From the NCBI RefSeq assembly GCF_002953135.1, contig NZ_CP026372.1, positions 1,860,001-1,924,000 on the forward strand: a stretch of 64,000 nucleotides of DNA. The letters run 5' to 3'. A model generated the notes under the pieces. The model had not been told where the DNA came from. It was given only the letters and a program-made list of their open reading frames with translations, and did no database searches. Position 1 is the stretch's first letter; each line of letters opens with the position of its first letter. Source of the stretch: Sphingobium sp. SCG-1 (lineage in GTDB: Bacteria; Pseudomonadota; Alphaproteobacteria; Sphingomonadales; Sphingomonadaceae). Of this stretch, positions 41,773 through 51,149 are shown piece by piece. The position numbers and the translations under genes were made by a program.

Positions 41773-42543
41773 TCAGGCAGCGGCTACGAGGCCGCCGTCG
41801 AGAGGCAGGATATGCCCTGTCACATAGGCTCCCGCGCGGGAGCATAGAAACAGGATCGCGCCACTCAGGTCCTCCGCCGACCCAAGGCGCTTGATGGGCT
41901 GGGCGCTCAGCAGATCATCCTTCCGATCCCGCAAGATCGTACGATTGAGGTTGGTTTCGAACCAACCCGGCGCGATGGTGTTGACCGAGATCCGGTGGTC
42001 CGCCAGGCCTACGGCAAGAACCCTCGTCATGTGATTGAGCGCGGCCTTCGAGACATTATAGGCAACCGACGAGGCTTTGGCTGTCATGCCCCGTGCCGAG
42101 CTGATCATGACGACGCTGGACCACTCCGCGCCATCGGGCTGTCGCGAGAGCAACGGCAGCAAGGCTTTCACCAGAAAGAATGGTGCCTTGGCATTGAGAT
42201 CGAGAACCTTGTCCCATCCATGTTCCGGGAATTCATCGATGGCGGACACCCAACTCGTGCCGGCATTGTTGACGAGGATATCGAGCCGTTCCTCGCGACC
42301 GCCCAGCTCGCGCCGAACATGTTCGATACCCTCCAAGGTTGAGATATCCGCAGCGATCGCCGTGGCGCCTGTAGCCCCGGCGGCTTCCTCGAGCTTCTCA
42401 GCATTGCGCCCGCAGATATAGACGCGCGCGCCATTCGCCGTCAGGCATTGCGCGATCATCAGGCCAATGCCGCTGCCGCCGCCGGTGATCAGCGCGACCT
42501 TTCCCGCCACCGCGAACAGGTTCTCCGGCGCATATCCGGTCAT
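41773..42543 (-). CDS. Short-chain dehydrogenase/reductase (SDR)
   Basis: A 256-aa classical SDR. Cofactor motif TGGGSGIGLMIAQ, NNAGTS, the catalytic Ser in VVMISSARGM, YNVSKAALNH (YxxxK) and ISVNTIAPGWFETN are intact, and the C-terminus GHILPLDGGLVAAA is typical. ATG 42543 lies four bases after the stop of the metallo-hydrolase gene. An in-frame ATG at 42573, inside that gene, is an alternative. It likely oxidises a secondary alcohol or 3-hydroxyacyl-CoA in the catabolic route. NAD/NADP preference is not clear. Confidence 0.92.
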   Translation of the reverse strand: MTGYAPENLFAVAGKVALITGGGSGIGLMIAQCLTANGARVYICGRNAEKLEEAAGATGATAIAADISTLEGIEHVRRELGGREERLDILVNNAGTSWVSAIDEFPEHGWDKVLDLNAKAPFFLVKALLPLLSRQPDGAEWSSVVMISSARGMTAKASSVAYNVSKAALNHMTRVLAVGLADHRISVNTIAPGWFETNLNRTILRDRKDDLLSAQPIKRLGSAEDLSGAILFLCSRAGAYVTGHILPLDGGLVAAA

Positions 42544-42547
42544 GGCG

Positions 42548-43426
42548 TCATGCAGGTTCCGCACGCCAGCCATCACCGGCCCGCAAGATCCGTACGCTGG
42601 TCGGATCGGGGAAGTGCGTGCCGAGCAAAAGATCGCCGGTTCCCTCGCACTGGGCGAACAGGTCGCGCCTCGACTGCCGCGCCTGCGCCTTGTCCGTGTC
42701 GACGTGGCTGCAGGCATCCACTTCGGCAACCTGAATCGGGTGATGGATCATGTCGCCTGTAATGATGGCGCGTTGACCTTGAGACTCGATGATAACCGCG
42801 CAATGCCCCGGCGTGTGACCGGGCGTTGGCGACAGGCGGACTTCATCACACAGCTTGTGATCGGACACGACGAGGAGATGAAGGCCGGCATCGACAATGG
42901 GTTTCACCGAATCCTGGTACGTCGCCTCCTGATCGCCCATCCTGTCCTCGATGGCGTGCGCATATTCTGTGCGCTCGAACAGGTAGCGCGCATTGGGGAA
43001 GGTCGGCACCCAGGCCCCTTCAACGAACCGGGTATTCCAGCCGACATGATCGACATGGAGATGCGTGCACATGACGACATCGATCTGCTCAGGCGTGAAG
43101 CCCGCGTCACCCAGTCGCTCCAGAAAGGGCTCGTTGCGCATGTTGTAGAGTGCTCCACCGCGCGGCTTGTCGTTGCCGATGCAGGTGTCCACGATGATCG
43201 TCCTCCCGCCGGCCTCGATGACGAAAGCCTGCACATTTATCAGCACCTTGCCATCGTCGGTCGCAAAAAAAGGGCGGAGCCAGTCATGTTTCAGCACCGT
43301 CTCGGTATCGGTGTCGAGGATCGCTCCGACCGGCAATTCCAGTGGACCGATCTCAATGACGCGTGTAATGCGGACCTGGCCGAGTTGCCATGTCTTGCTC
43401 GCCATCAATTCTCCCGCCGAGGCCAT
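42548..43426 (-). CDS. Metallo-beta-lactamase-fold hydrolase
   Basis: A 293-aa MBL-fold protein with the dinuclear zinc motif THLHVDHVGW (HxHxDH), the later ligand His in TPGHTPGHCAV, and the bridging Asp in IITGDMIHHP. Members include lactonases, thioesterases and quorum-quenching AHL lactonases. The presence of other lactone enzymes in the cluster makes lactonase or thioesterase plausible, but neither is shown. ATG 43426 has AGGAGAG eight bases upstream. It is first in an operon with the SDR and diverges from the Crp/Fnr regulator. Confidence 0.88.
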   Translation of the reverse strand: MASAGELMASKTWQLGQVRITRVIEIGPLELPVGAILDTDTETVLKHDWLRPFFATDDGKVLINVQAFVIEAGGRTIIVDTCIGNDKPRGGALYNMRNEPFLERLGDAGFTPEQIDVVMCTHLHVDHVGWNTRFVEGAWVPTFPNARYLFERTEYAHAIEDRMGDQEATYQDSVKPIVDAGLHLLVVSDHKLCDEVRLSPTPGHTPGHCAVIIESQGQRAIITGDMIHHPIQVAEVDACSHVDTDKAQARQSRRDLFAQCEGTGDLLLGTHFPDPTSVRILRAGDGWRAEPA

Positions 43427-43579
43427 CGGGTCCGCTCTCCTGATAATATCTGTCGTGTCGAGGAAGCACACTAGCCGCCTGTTCCTCCCATGGTCATGCC
43501 CATGCACGCTTGCGGCCATAGGGCGATTATATTGCTCTTGACCTGCCGAAACGGACATTCTCGCAATGAGAGGTTCCCC

Positions 43580-44275
43580 TTGGATAAGATGTATTCCCCG
43601 TTCGACATATTCCAATGGCTCCCGTCAGAGGTCTGTCAACAATTCGAAGCCGAGGCCGTGTTGCGGCGGTTCCGCCGCGGAGAGCAAATCTACAACCAGG
43701 GTGACCATGGCGACAGCATGTTCCGGGTCGTCTCGGGCGCTGTGCGCCTGTCCGCTACCCGGATCGACGGCCGGCAGTTCATGTACCTGTTGTTCGAACC
43801 CGGCGATTGCTTCGGCGCCAGCAGCTGCATCGACAATGGGCCGCGTCCGCATCTGGCGGAAGCGGCGGAGGACACTGAACTCCAGCTTCTCCGCAAAGCC
43901 GGATTCAACCGCATCCGGGAACGCCATCGCGCCTTCGACGATGCCATAATGCGCCTTTTGTCTGGCCATATGCGCCTCCTGAGCGGGTTCCTTGCCGACG
44001 CTCATCTATCCGACCTCTCCGCCCGGATAGCGGGCCGGATTCTGTCGATGGCAAGAAGTTTCGGGGTGCAGGACGAAAATGGCGTCCATCTCTCGATCCG
44101 CATCACGCAAGGCGAACTCGCGCTGATGGTTGGCGGCGCGCGGCAGTCGGTCAACAAAATACTGCAGCAGCTCGATGAGCAGGGGATCGTGAGCAACCGC
44201 TCGGGTCGCCTGACGGTCCATTCCTTCGATGAACTTCGTCTTCGTGCCCGAGAGGAGCGAGATGAAGTCGCCTAG
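43580..44275 (+). CDS. Crp/Fnr-family transcriptional regulator
   Basis: A 231-aa regulator with an N-terminal cyclic-nucleotide-binding jelly roll (RRGEQIYNQGDHGDSMFRVV, LFEPGDCFGASSC) and a C-terminal winged helix (ITQGELALMVGGARQSVNKI, DEQGIVSNRSGRLTV). No N-terminal cysteine cluster for an Fe-S cluster is seen, so it is not a classical FNR. GAGAGG precedes TTG 43580. ATG 43589 is a close alternative. Sitting between the divergent metallo-hydrolase operon and the downstream oxidoreductase operon, it probably controls one or both. Confidence 0.9.
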   Translation: MDKMYSPFDIFQWLPSEVCQQFEAEAVLRRFRRGEQIYNQGDHGDSMFRVVSGAVRLSATRIDGRQFMYLLFEPGDCFGASSCIDNGPRPHLAEAAEDTELQLLRKAGFNRIRERHRAFDDAIMRLLSGHMRLLSGFLADAHLSDLSARIAGRILSMARSFGVQDENGVHLSIRITQGELALMVGGARQSVNKILQQLDEQGIVSNRSGRLTVHSFDELRLRAREERDEVA

Positions 44276-44328
44276 GTGACAGCGGCGGCTTTCCAGTAGT
44301 GATAGTTGGCCTCGCGAGGAGAATTCTG

Positions 44329-47300
44329 ATGGCTGAAACCCGCGCACATGAAACCAGCGAAGCGATCACGCTCGACGACAAGTGGACGGCGGAACGCGGC
44401 CGCGTTGTCATCAACGGTGCCCAGGCCATCGCTCGGGTTTTGCTGACCCAGAAAGAACGTGACCGTCGGCAGGGCCTCAATACCGCTGGCTATATTTCCG
44501 GATATCGCGGCTCTCCGCTTGGCAATGTCGACAACGCCCTATGGGCGGTCGGCGACCGCCTGCAGCCGAACGACATCCTCTTCCACCCCGGCGTCAACGA
44601 AGACATGGCCGCAACCGCCGTGCGTGGCACCCAGCAGCTCGATGCGGTTTCCGGGCCTCGCTTCGATGGCGTGTTCGCTGCCTGGTACGGCAAGGGACCG
44701 GGCGTCGATCGTTCCGGCGACGCGTTCAAGCACGGCAATTATGCCGGCGTTCACCGCAACGGCGGTGTCCTGGTGTTCTACGGTGACGACCATGCGGGGA
44801 AATCCTCGACCGTATGCCATCACAGCGAACAGGCGATCGCCGCCAGCGCGATCCCGTCCCTTTATCCGTCCAATGCCGAAGAGCTGCTGGAATATGGGCT
44901 GATCGGCTATGCCCTGTCGCGCTACACAGGGCTCTGGGTCGGCATCAAATGCGTGAATGAAGTTGCCGAACAGACCACGACCGTCGATCTCGCCTGTATC
45001 GACAAAGCACCTGTCCTGCCGCCGCGCGCGGATGACGTGAACATCCATATCGAACATGGGGCCTATAATCCGCTGCGCGAGGAACAGGTCGTTGTCGAGC
45101 ATCGCCTGCCGCTCGTGCATGCGTTCGTCCGCGCGAATCGGCTTGACCGGATCACATTCGGATCAGCAGAAGCAAGCCTCGGGATCGTAACGGCTGGCAA
45201 ATCGCACGAAGATGTCCGCGCGGCCCTCTCGCTGCTGCAGATCGATGACGCGCGTGCAGCGGCTCTCGGGATCGCGGTCTATAAGGTGGGCTGTATCTGG
45301 CCGCTTGAGCAGACCGGGTTTCGCGAATTCGCCACAGGCAAACAGGAGCTGTTTGTCGTCGAGGAAAAGGCAAGCTTTCTGGAGGACCAGGCTGCCGTAG
45401 CGTTGATAAACTCGGATAAGCGGCCCAGGCTTGTCGGAAAGCGGAGCGAAACCGGCGAAGTGCTGCTGTCGAGCGTCACGTCGCTTGATCCAGTCATGGT
45501 CGCACGCGCCATCGTGGCACGGCTCCAAGCCCTCGATCTTTGTGATGCCGCGCTCGCCGCCGCTGCTCGCAGTCTACCGGCGCCACTGGTCATTCCAGGC
45601 GACGTTCTTGCGCCGAAGCGGTCACCCTATTTCTGTTCGGGCTGCCCGCACAACCGTTCGACCCGGATTCCCGACGGCAGCATGAGCATGACTGGCATCG
45701 GTTGCCACACCATGGTCAACTTCTTCCGCCCGGACATGGCGCTTTTGCCGACGCAGATGGGCGGAGAGGGCGGCAACTGGATTGGCCTCGCGCCCTTCAC
45801 CGACACGAAGCACATCTTCCAGAATTTGGGCGATGGCACCTACTATCATTCCGGTCTGCTCGCCATCCGGGCCGCCGTCGCGTCGAAGGTGAACATCACC
45901 TACAAGATCCTCTATAACGATGCCGTGGCGATGACAGGCGGCCAGCCTGTCGACGGGCCGATCTCGGTGGCGGAAATTGCCGCCCAGGTCCGCGCCGAAG
46001 GGGTCAATCGCATTGTCCTGCTGAGCGACGATCCCTCACGACACTCTGCGTCCGACATGCCGGCAGGCGTCACGATCGATCACCGCGACAAGCTTGATAC
46101 CGTCCAGCGCGAACTGCGTGACACGCCGGGCTGCACGGTGCTGATCTACGAACAGACCTGCGCTGCCGAGAAGCGCCGGCGCCGCAAGCGGGGGACGTTT
46201 CCCGACCCTGCGAAGCGCCTCTTCATCAGCAAGGCGGTCTGCGAAGGCTGCGGTGACTGCTCCGCCCAGTCGACCTGCGTCAGCCTGGTGCCCGTCGAGA
46301 CGCCGCTGGGTCGCAAGCGGGCTATCGACCAGTCGAGCTGCAACAAGGACTATAGCTGCCGCGACGGCTTCTGCCCGTCCTTCATCACGATCCGCGGTGC
46401 GGAGCCCCGCAAGCCTGCCGCCCTCGACGTCGATGCACAACGCCTCGCGGCGCTGCCCGCGCCGTCTATCGCTCCGTTGGGCGCTGATGGCTTCAATATG
46501 ATGGTCGCCGGGATCGGCGGGACCGGAGTCGTGACCGTGGGTGCCCTGATCGGCATGGCCGCCCATATCGAAGGCAAGGTGATGTCGCTGTTCGACATGA
46601 CGGGCCTCAGCCAGAAGAATGGCGCCGTCTACAGCCATGTTCGCATCGCCGCCCATCCCTCTCAGCTCACGACCCAGCGTCTCGCGCAGGAATCGGCCGA
46701 TCTTCTCCTCGCGTTCGACATCGTCGCGGGCCTGGGGCCGGAGTCGGTTCAGACGCTGAAAACGGGCCGCACGCAGGCAATCGCCAATTCCGATGTCACG
46801 GCGACCGTTGCCTTCCAATTCGATCGCAACGCCCAGCTCGACAAGTTCGTCATGCAGGGGAAGCTCAAGCGCATGATCGGCTCAGACCGGCTTGAAACTG
46901 TCGACGCATCCGCGCTTGCCTTGGCGGTTCTGGGTGACACGATCGGTGCCAATCTTTTCCTGGTGGGCGTAGCCGCGCAGAAGGGACTGTTGCCCGTCGG
47001 CATCGACGCGATCGAACGCGCCGTGCGGTTGAACGGCGTTGCCGTTTCGTTCAATCTTCGTGCGCTCCGCCTCGGCCGTCTGTTCGCCGTGGACCCCGAC
47101 TATGTGACCGGCCTCGCGGCCTCGACCGAAAGCGAGTCCGTGGCGATCCCGGCGACCCTCGACGAGATCATCGCACACCGCGCCAACCATCTTGCAGCCT
47201 ATCAGAATGCCGTACTTGCAGAGCGCTACCGCGCGCTCGTCAATTGGGTTCGCAATCGGGAAGCCCAGGTCGCGCCAGGCGCGGATCAGCTTGGCCAGGC

Positions 47301-47832
47301 GGTGGCGCGAACATACGCTAAGCTGCTTGCCTATAAGGATGAATATGAAGTCGCGCGGCTGCTTTCCTCGCCCACGCTGCAAGATGAACTGAAGCGGACG
47401 TTCGCCGATGGCGGAAAGCTAAGCTTCAACCTTGCACCCCCGATATTCGGGGGAAAGCCGATCAACGGGCGGCCTCCCAAGAGGGAGTTCGGCGCATGGA
47501 TGCTTCACGCGTTCAAACTGCTCGCGAGGTTGCGTGGCCTGCGCGGCACGGCGTTCGATCCCTTTGGTCGGACGGCCGAGCGCAAAATGGAGCGTGACCT
47601 CATCGTGGAATATGAGGCCCTGGTGCAACGCGTCTGTGGTCAGTTGACGGCCGAAAATCACGGCAAGGCGGTGGCACTGCTAAATCTCGCGGACATGATT
47701 CGCGGTTTCGGCCCGGTCAAGGAAGCCGCGGTCCAACTCTACCGCAAGGAGATCGCGGATATGGAGGCGACATTCGTAAATGGACCGGGCGAGGCGCCAT
47801 CGACGACCAAAGTCCAGACGGTGCTCGCGTGA
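44329..47832 (+). CDS. Fused indolepyruvate:ferredoxin oxidoreductase-type 2-oxoacid oxidoreductase
   Basis: A 1167-aa single-chain enzyme of the kind that oxidatively decarboxylates 2-oxoacids to acyl-CoA with thiamine diphosphate. The pyrimidine-binding domain begins near NTAGYISGYRGSPLGNVDNA. The cofactor-binding region has CSGCPHNRSTRIPDGS and AMTGGQPVDGPIS. A cysteine-rich part (about residues 637-690, including CEGCGDCSAQSTC and SSCNKDYSC) can hold Fe-S clusters. The gamma domain starts at GIGGTGVVTVGALIGMAA. ATG 44329 has GAGGAG upstream. It overlaps the FAD-linked 2-hydroxyacid dehydrogenase gene by four bases, so a 2-hydroxyacid to 2-oxoacid to acyl-CoA sequence is likely. Substrate could be aryl-pyruvate or branched oxoacid. 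Confidence 0.9.
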   Translation: MAETRAHETSEAITLDDKWTAERGRVVINGAQAIARVLLTQKERDRRQGLNTAGYISGYRGSPLGNVDNALWAVGDRLQPNDILFHPGVNEDMAATAVRGTQQLDAVSGPRFDGVFAAWYGKGPGVDRSGDAFKHGNYAGVHRNGGVLVFYGDDHAGKSSTVCHHSEQAIAASAIPSLYPSNAEELLEYGLIGYALSRYTGLWVGIKCVNEVAEQTTTVDLACIDKAPVLPPRADDVNIHIEHGAYNPLREEQVVVEHRLPLVHAFVRANRLDRITFGSAEASLGIVTAGKSHEDVRAALSLLQIDDARAAALGIAVYKVGCIWPLEQTGFREFATGKQELFVVEEKASFLEDQAAVALINSDKRPRLVGKRSETGEVLLSSVTSLDPVMVARAIVARLQALDLCDAALAAAARSLPAPLVIPGDVLAPKRSPYFCSGCPHNRSTRIPDGSMSMTGIGCHTMVNFFRPDMALLPTQMGGEGGNWIGLAPFTDTKHIFQNLGDGTYYHSGLLAIRAAVASKVNITYKILYNDAVAMTGGQPVDGPISVAEIAAQVRAEGVNRIVLLSDDPSRHSASDMPAGVTIDHRDKLDTVQRELRDTPGCTVLIYEQTCAAEKRRRRKRGTFPDPAKRLFISKAVCEGCGDCSAQSTCVSLVPVETPLGRKRAIDQSSCNKDYSCRDGFCPSFITIRGAEPRKPAALDVDAQRLAALPAPSIAPLGADGFNMMVAGIGGTGVVTVGALIGMAAHIEGKVMSLFDMTGLSQKNGAVYSHVRIAAHPSQLTTQRLAQESADLLLAFDIVAGLGPESVQTLKTGRTQAIANSDVTATVAFQFDRNAQLDKFVMQGKLKRMIGSDRLETVDASALALAVLGDTIGANLFLVGVAAQKGLLPVGIDAIERAVRLNGVAVSFNLRALRLGRLFAVDPDYVTGLAASTESESVAIPATLDEIIAHRANHLAAYQNAVLAERYRALVNWVRNREAQVAPGADQLGQAVARTYAKLLAYKDEYEVARLLSSPTLQDELKRTFADGGKLSFNLAPPIFGGKPINGRPPKREFGAWMLHAFKLLARLRGLRGTAFDPFGRTAERKMERDLIVEYEALVQRVCGQLTAENHGKAVALLNLADMIRGFGPVKEAAVQLYRKEIADMEATFVNGPGEAPSTTKVQTVLA

Positions 47833-49220
47833 TACCCTCTTCTTCTATGGAGGCCGTTGCGGGTCTCGTCGAAGAGCTTGTCAGGATCGTAGGCCCTGCA
47901 CATGTCCTTACCGGTGAGGACGTCCGTCAGCGTTGGGACGGCTATCCGCCGACCGCGCCGATGGAAGCCGCCTGCATCGTACGGCCTGCCGATACAGCGC
48001 AAGTCGCCGCCATCCTCGCTTATTGCGACGCACATGGCTTAAAGGTGGTCCCACAGGGCGGGCGCACCGGCTTGGTCGGCGGCGCGAGGACGACCTCTGG
48101 CGACGTGGCGCTGTCGCTGGAGCGGATGCGCGCGATTTCACCGGTCGACGTTCACGGATCGACGATTGAGGTGGAAGCCGGCGTCCCGCTCGAAGCGGTT
48201 CAGGAGGCTGCTAGCGCTGCGGGCTTCTATTACCCGGTGGATCTCGGAGCGCGCGGTTCCGCGACGATCGGCGGAACCATCGCAACAAACGCGGGCGGCA
48301 ACAGCGTCCTGCGCTATGGCATGACGCGCGAGCAAGTGCTCGGGCTCGAGGCTGTACTCGCAAATGGCACTGTGCTCAGTTCGATGAATAAGCTCATCAA
48401 AAACAATACTGGTTACGACCTGAAGCAGATGTTCGTCGGCTCCGAAGGGACGCTCGGCATCATCACACGCGCCATCCTTCGACTGCGCCCGGACCCCGGA
48501 ACCAAGGCCACCGCCTTCGTGGGCCTTGCCGGATTTGACCAGGTCTTGGCGTTGCTGGAGCATGCGCTATCGGCGTCCGATGGGGCCCTTAGCAGCTTCG
48601 AGGTGATGTGGCCGTCCTTCGTGGATTACGTAGTCGAGGAAGGGCGGCATCAGCTTCCGCTGATGGAGAAGCACAGCTTTTACGTCCTGCTTGAGATTGT
48701 TTCTCACCGGTCCGAAACCTTGCTCGACGACGTGATGGCGAGCGCATGGGAGAGGGGCATCGTCGCTGACGCGGCGATCTCGCGAAGTGTTGCCCAATCT
48801 GACGCCTTCTGGGCGCTACGCGACGATATCGACGCCATGATCGCCGCGCTCAGTCCCGTCTTCCTCTATGACATCAGTCTTCCGCAGTCCCACATGGCGA
48901 CCTATGTCGAAGAGCTATCGCTGGCGCTCACCGGCCGTTGGTCAGGAGCCCGGCTCGCCGTCTTCGGACATATCGCCGACGGAAATCTTCATGTGTGTGT
49001 CCACACGGGCTGCCCCGACGATCATGATGAAGTCGACCATCTGGTCTATGCCCCGCTTACGGGTTGTTGCGGGAGCATCTCCGCCGAACATGGCATCGGC
49101 ATTGAAAAGCGCGCACATTTGGGCATATCCCGATCGCGCATAGAAATCGACGTCATGCGACAATTAAAGACAGTGCTTGATCCGCGCGGGACGCTCAATC
49201 ACGGGAAGATCTTCTCGTGA
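47829..49220 (+). CDS. FAD-binding oxidoreductase, D-2-hydroxyacid dehydrogenase (GlcD/D2HGDH) type
   Basis: A 463-aa VAO/PCMH-type flavoprotein. The FAD domain has VVPQGGRTGLVGGARTT and GGTIATNAGGNSVLRYGMTR. The substrate domain ends with FGHIADGNLHVCVH (conserved metal-binding His), EHGIGIEKRAHL and LNHGKIF. This set is typical of D-lactate, D-2-hydroxyglutarate and glycolate dehydrogenases. GTG 47829 overlaps the stop of the upstream oxidoreductase (GTGA); ATG 47847 is the alternative start. It would make the 2-oxoacid used by that neighbour, passing electrons to a quinone or ETF. Confidence 0.9.
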   Translation: MIPSSSMEAVAGLVEELVRIVGPAHVLTGEDVRQRWDGYPPTAPMEAACIVRPADTAQVAAILAYCDAHGLKVVPQGGRTGLVGGARTTSGDVALSLERMRAISPVDVHGSTIEVEAGVPLEAVQEAASAAGFYYPVDLGARGSATIGGTIATNAGGNSVLRYGMTREQVLGLEAVLANGTVLSSMNKLIKNNTGYDLKQMFVGSEGTLGIITRAILRLRPDPGTKATAFVGLAGFDQVLALLEHALSASDGALSSFEVMWPSFVDYVVEEGRHQLPLMEKHSFYVLLEIVSHRSETLLDDVMASAWERGIVADAAISRSVAQSDAFWALRDDIDAMIAALSPVFLYDISLPQSHMATYVEELSLALTGRWSGARLAVFGHIADGNLHVCVHTGCPDDHDEVDHLVYAPLTGCCGSISAEHGIGIEKRAHLGISRSRIEIDVMRQLKTVLDPRGTLNHGKIFS

Positions 49221-49689
49221 GCGGGATTGATCGCGGCCGAGGCCGCTTTTCTCGCTGATGGGCGATCCGCGGCCACGGCAATCCCACCAGCTCAGCATCT
49301 CCTCGTTATGCTGGGCGTCGAGCAGCAGTTGCCGTAGGGGGCAATATCGGCGCCGCGCGCGACATCCTGCCGGTAAACGATGCCGCCCACTCCGCCGGAG
49401 AGTTCTGGCTTCGCCTCGATTCCCGGCTGCGCCGTGGTCAGATAGGCGAGGCCAACCCGAATCTCCGCATTGGCGCTGGAAGGTCACGACTTGCGAGCGA
49501 CTTGCGCACTCCTCGTTCCGCAGAGTAACCGACGCGCTGTACTCCTGCTTGGCAGCGACCGAGTGGGTTCAACTCAGTAGTGACGCGACACTTCTGATAG
49601 AGGCCGCGGAGGACTACGCTGTGCTGGCGCGAGGCGCGCTGGCGATAACGCAGACTGCGATGGCTTGGAAAAGCTGCCCGCCCAGGCTT
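49221..49689. other. Accessory intergenic DNA with possible gene debris
   Basis: No intact gene is visible. The minus strand between about 49260 and 49480 can be read as EIRVGLAYLTTAQPGIEAKP and GIVYRQDVARGADIAPYG, which look protein-like. It has no start and is quickly interrupted, so I treat it as a possible remnant of unknown identity. Confidence 0.3.
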
Positions 49690-50428
49690 GCCACCGCCTG
49701 CGGCACGAGGGCAACTTGTCGAAGATCGTCAACCCGAACAATGCCGATGCGGTAACCTACACTTGGTTGGGATCAGCTATCCCGCCCTGCCCGGCAAACA
49801 GACAAGCTTTGCCTATAACGGCCTCAGTCGTCGTATCTCGATCGCCAAGATACCCTCTGGGGGTGGAAGTGGTGTCGCGGTTCCTACGTCTGGTGTGGTC
49901 CGGAAATCTGTCAGGCGCGTGACGCCGGCAATGTGCCGACAAGGCAATATCTAGCTGAGGGCGAATATGTACCAGGATCACCGGGACAGCCCTATTTCTA
50001 CGGTGTAGATCAGCCCGGCTCGGTCCGCAGGGTATTTGCCAGCACCACCAATGCAGCTGCCTATGCGTTCGATCCCTACGGCACGCCACTCCAGAGCACA
50101 GCACCGCTGACAGTTTCTGGCTATGCTGGTATGTTCAAAGAGCAAGCTAGCCAACTCAATTTCACTTATTTCCGCATATGATACCTATGCCGGACGCTGG
50201 CTCTCGCGCGACCCTATAGGTGAGTAATCCACCGAAGGGGCTAACCTCTACGCCTATGTGATGGATAACCCTGTAAGCTTCATAGATCCATCGGGATTAG
50301 CTTGTTGTCTGGCGACGGACGGCACCCGCGGCCTCGCTCGGATGGTAACAGCGGGCCGATCAAAATGCCATTCTGCATCCGACACTCTAATCCATTCGCC
50401 CAACTCTGCCTCCCAAAGACAGCTTTGA
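49690..50428 (+). pseudogene. Rhs/YD-repeat protein C-terminal core, disrupted
   Basis: Rhs-core phrases appear in order but in three frames: EGNLSKIVNPNNADAVTYTW, then FAYNGLSRRISIAKIPSGGG, then VWCGPEICQARDAGNVPTRQ with GQPYFYGVDQPGSVRRVF and DPYGTPLQSTAPL, then AYDTYAGRWLSRDPIGE, an in-frame TAA, and NLYAYVMDNPVSFIDPSGLA. A short unrelated tail runs to TGA 50426, where a toxin tip would normally start. The functional gene would be thousands of bases long, so this is a decayed end fragment. Rhs proteins deliver variable C-terminal toxins. Confidence 0.8.
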
Positions 50429-51149
50429 ATCAGCGCCGGAGCCTCTCGTCAAGCTTTGTCCACGAAACCTAGCGTGATCCTGTCGACAGTCCGGAAGCGG
50501 CAATGATTTCTGGCGCTACTGGTCTATCTGACGTGGCAAATGGCAGGTTTATTAGAAATCCGACACACATGGTTGTGCGTAGGAACGGCGGCTTCGTCCC
50601 AGTTGCCGCCTACCGATGTCGACCCAAGCCCGACATTCAGCGCCTCAATTTCGATTCTTGGGAGCCGACCGTCTGGTTATTATTGTCGAACATAGAGGAT
50701 GGCTGAAAGACAACCGTCAGGTCCGGAGTAGCGAGGCGTAATAGCTGCCTCTCGTACGGCGTCGCCTCCGGACCCAAATCGGCCAACCCAACACCGCTTT
50801 TGAGCGCACCAAGGCGGACGTTCGCGAGCGACTTTTCCAGAGCCAGTCTACGGTTCAGGGCACCTGCCGCGTCTTTCCAAACACTGGAAAGGCGCTTGCC
50901 TCACCATAGTCTGCTATGATCCCCAAGCGGTAATTGACTACATCAAGCAACTGCGAGCTGCGCGCGCTCGAAGCTAATCGTCCGGCAACGCGCTCGAGCC
51001 AGAATCTGCCGTACATGATTGTCAGTGGAGGGGGCTGCAACAGGTTTTGCGGGCTAATTGAAACCCTTTGCTAGGAGGGCACCTCCGGTATGCGCCTCGG
51101 TTCAGCCTGTCGGTAAGATGGTCTTAACCCACCGATGGGATAATGGTTC
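50429..51149. other. Accessory region without an intact gene
   Basis: Small open frames exist (50503-50706 plus; 50855-51040 minus). On the minus strand around 50645-50880 the reading RRLALEKSLANVRLGALKSG followed by EATPYERQLLRLATPDLTVV looks protein-like but has no start codon. It may be the end of a lost gene. I recognise no toxin or immunity family. Confidence 0.3.
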
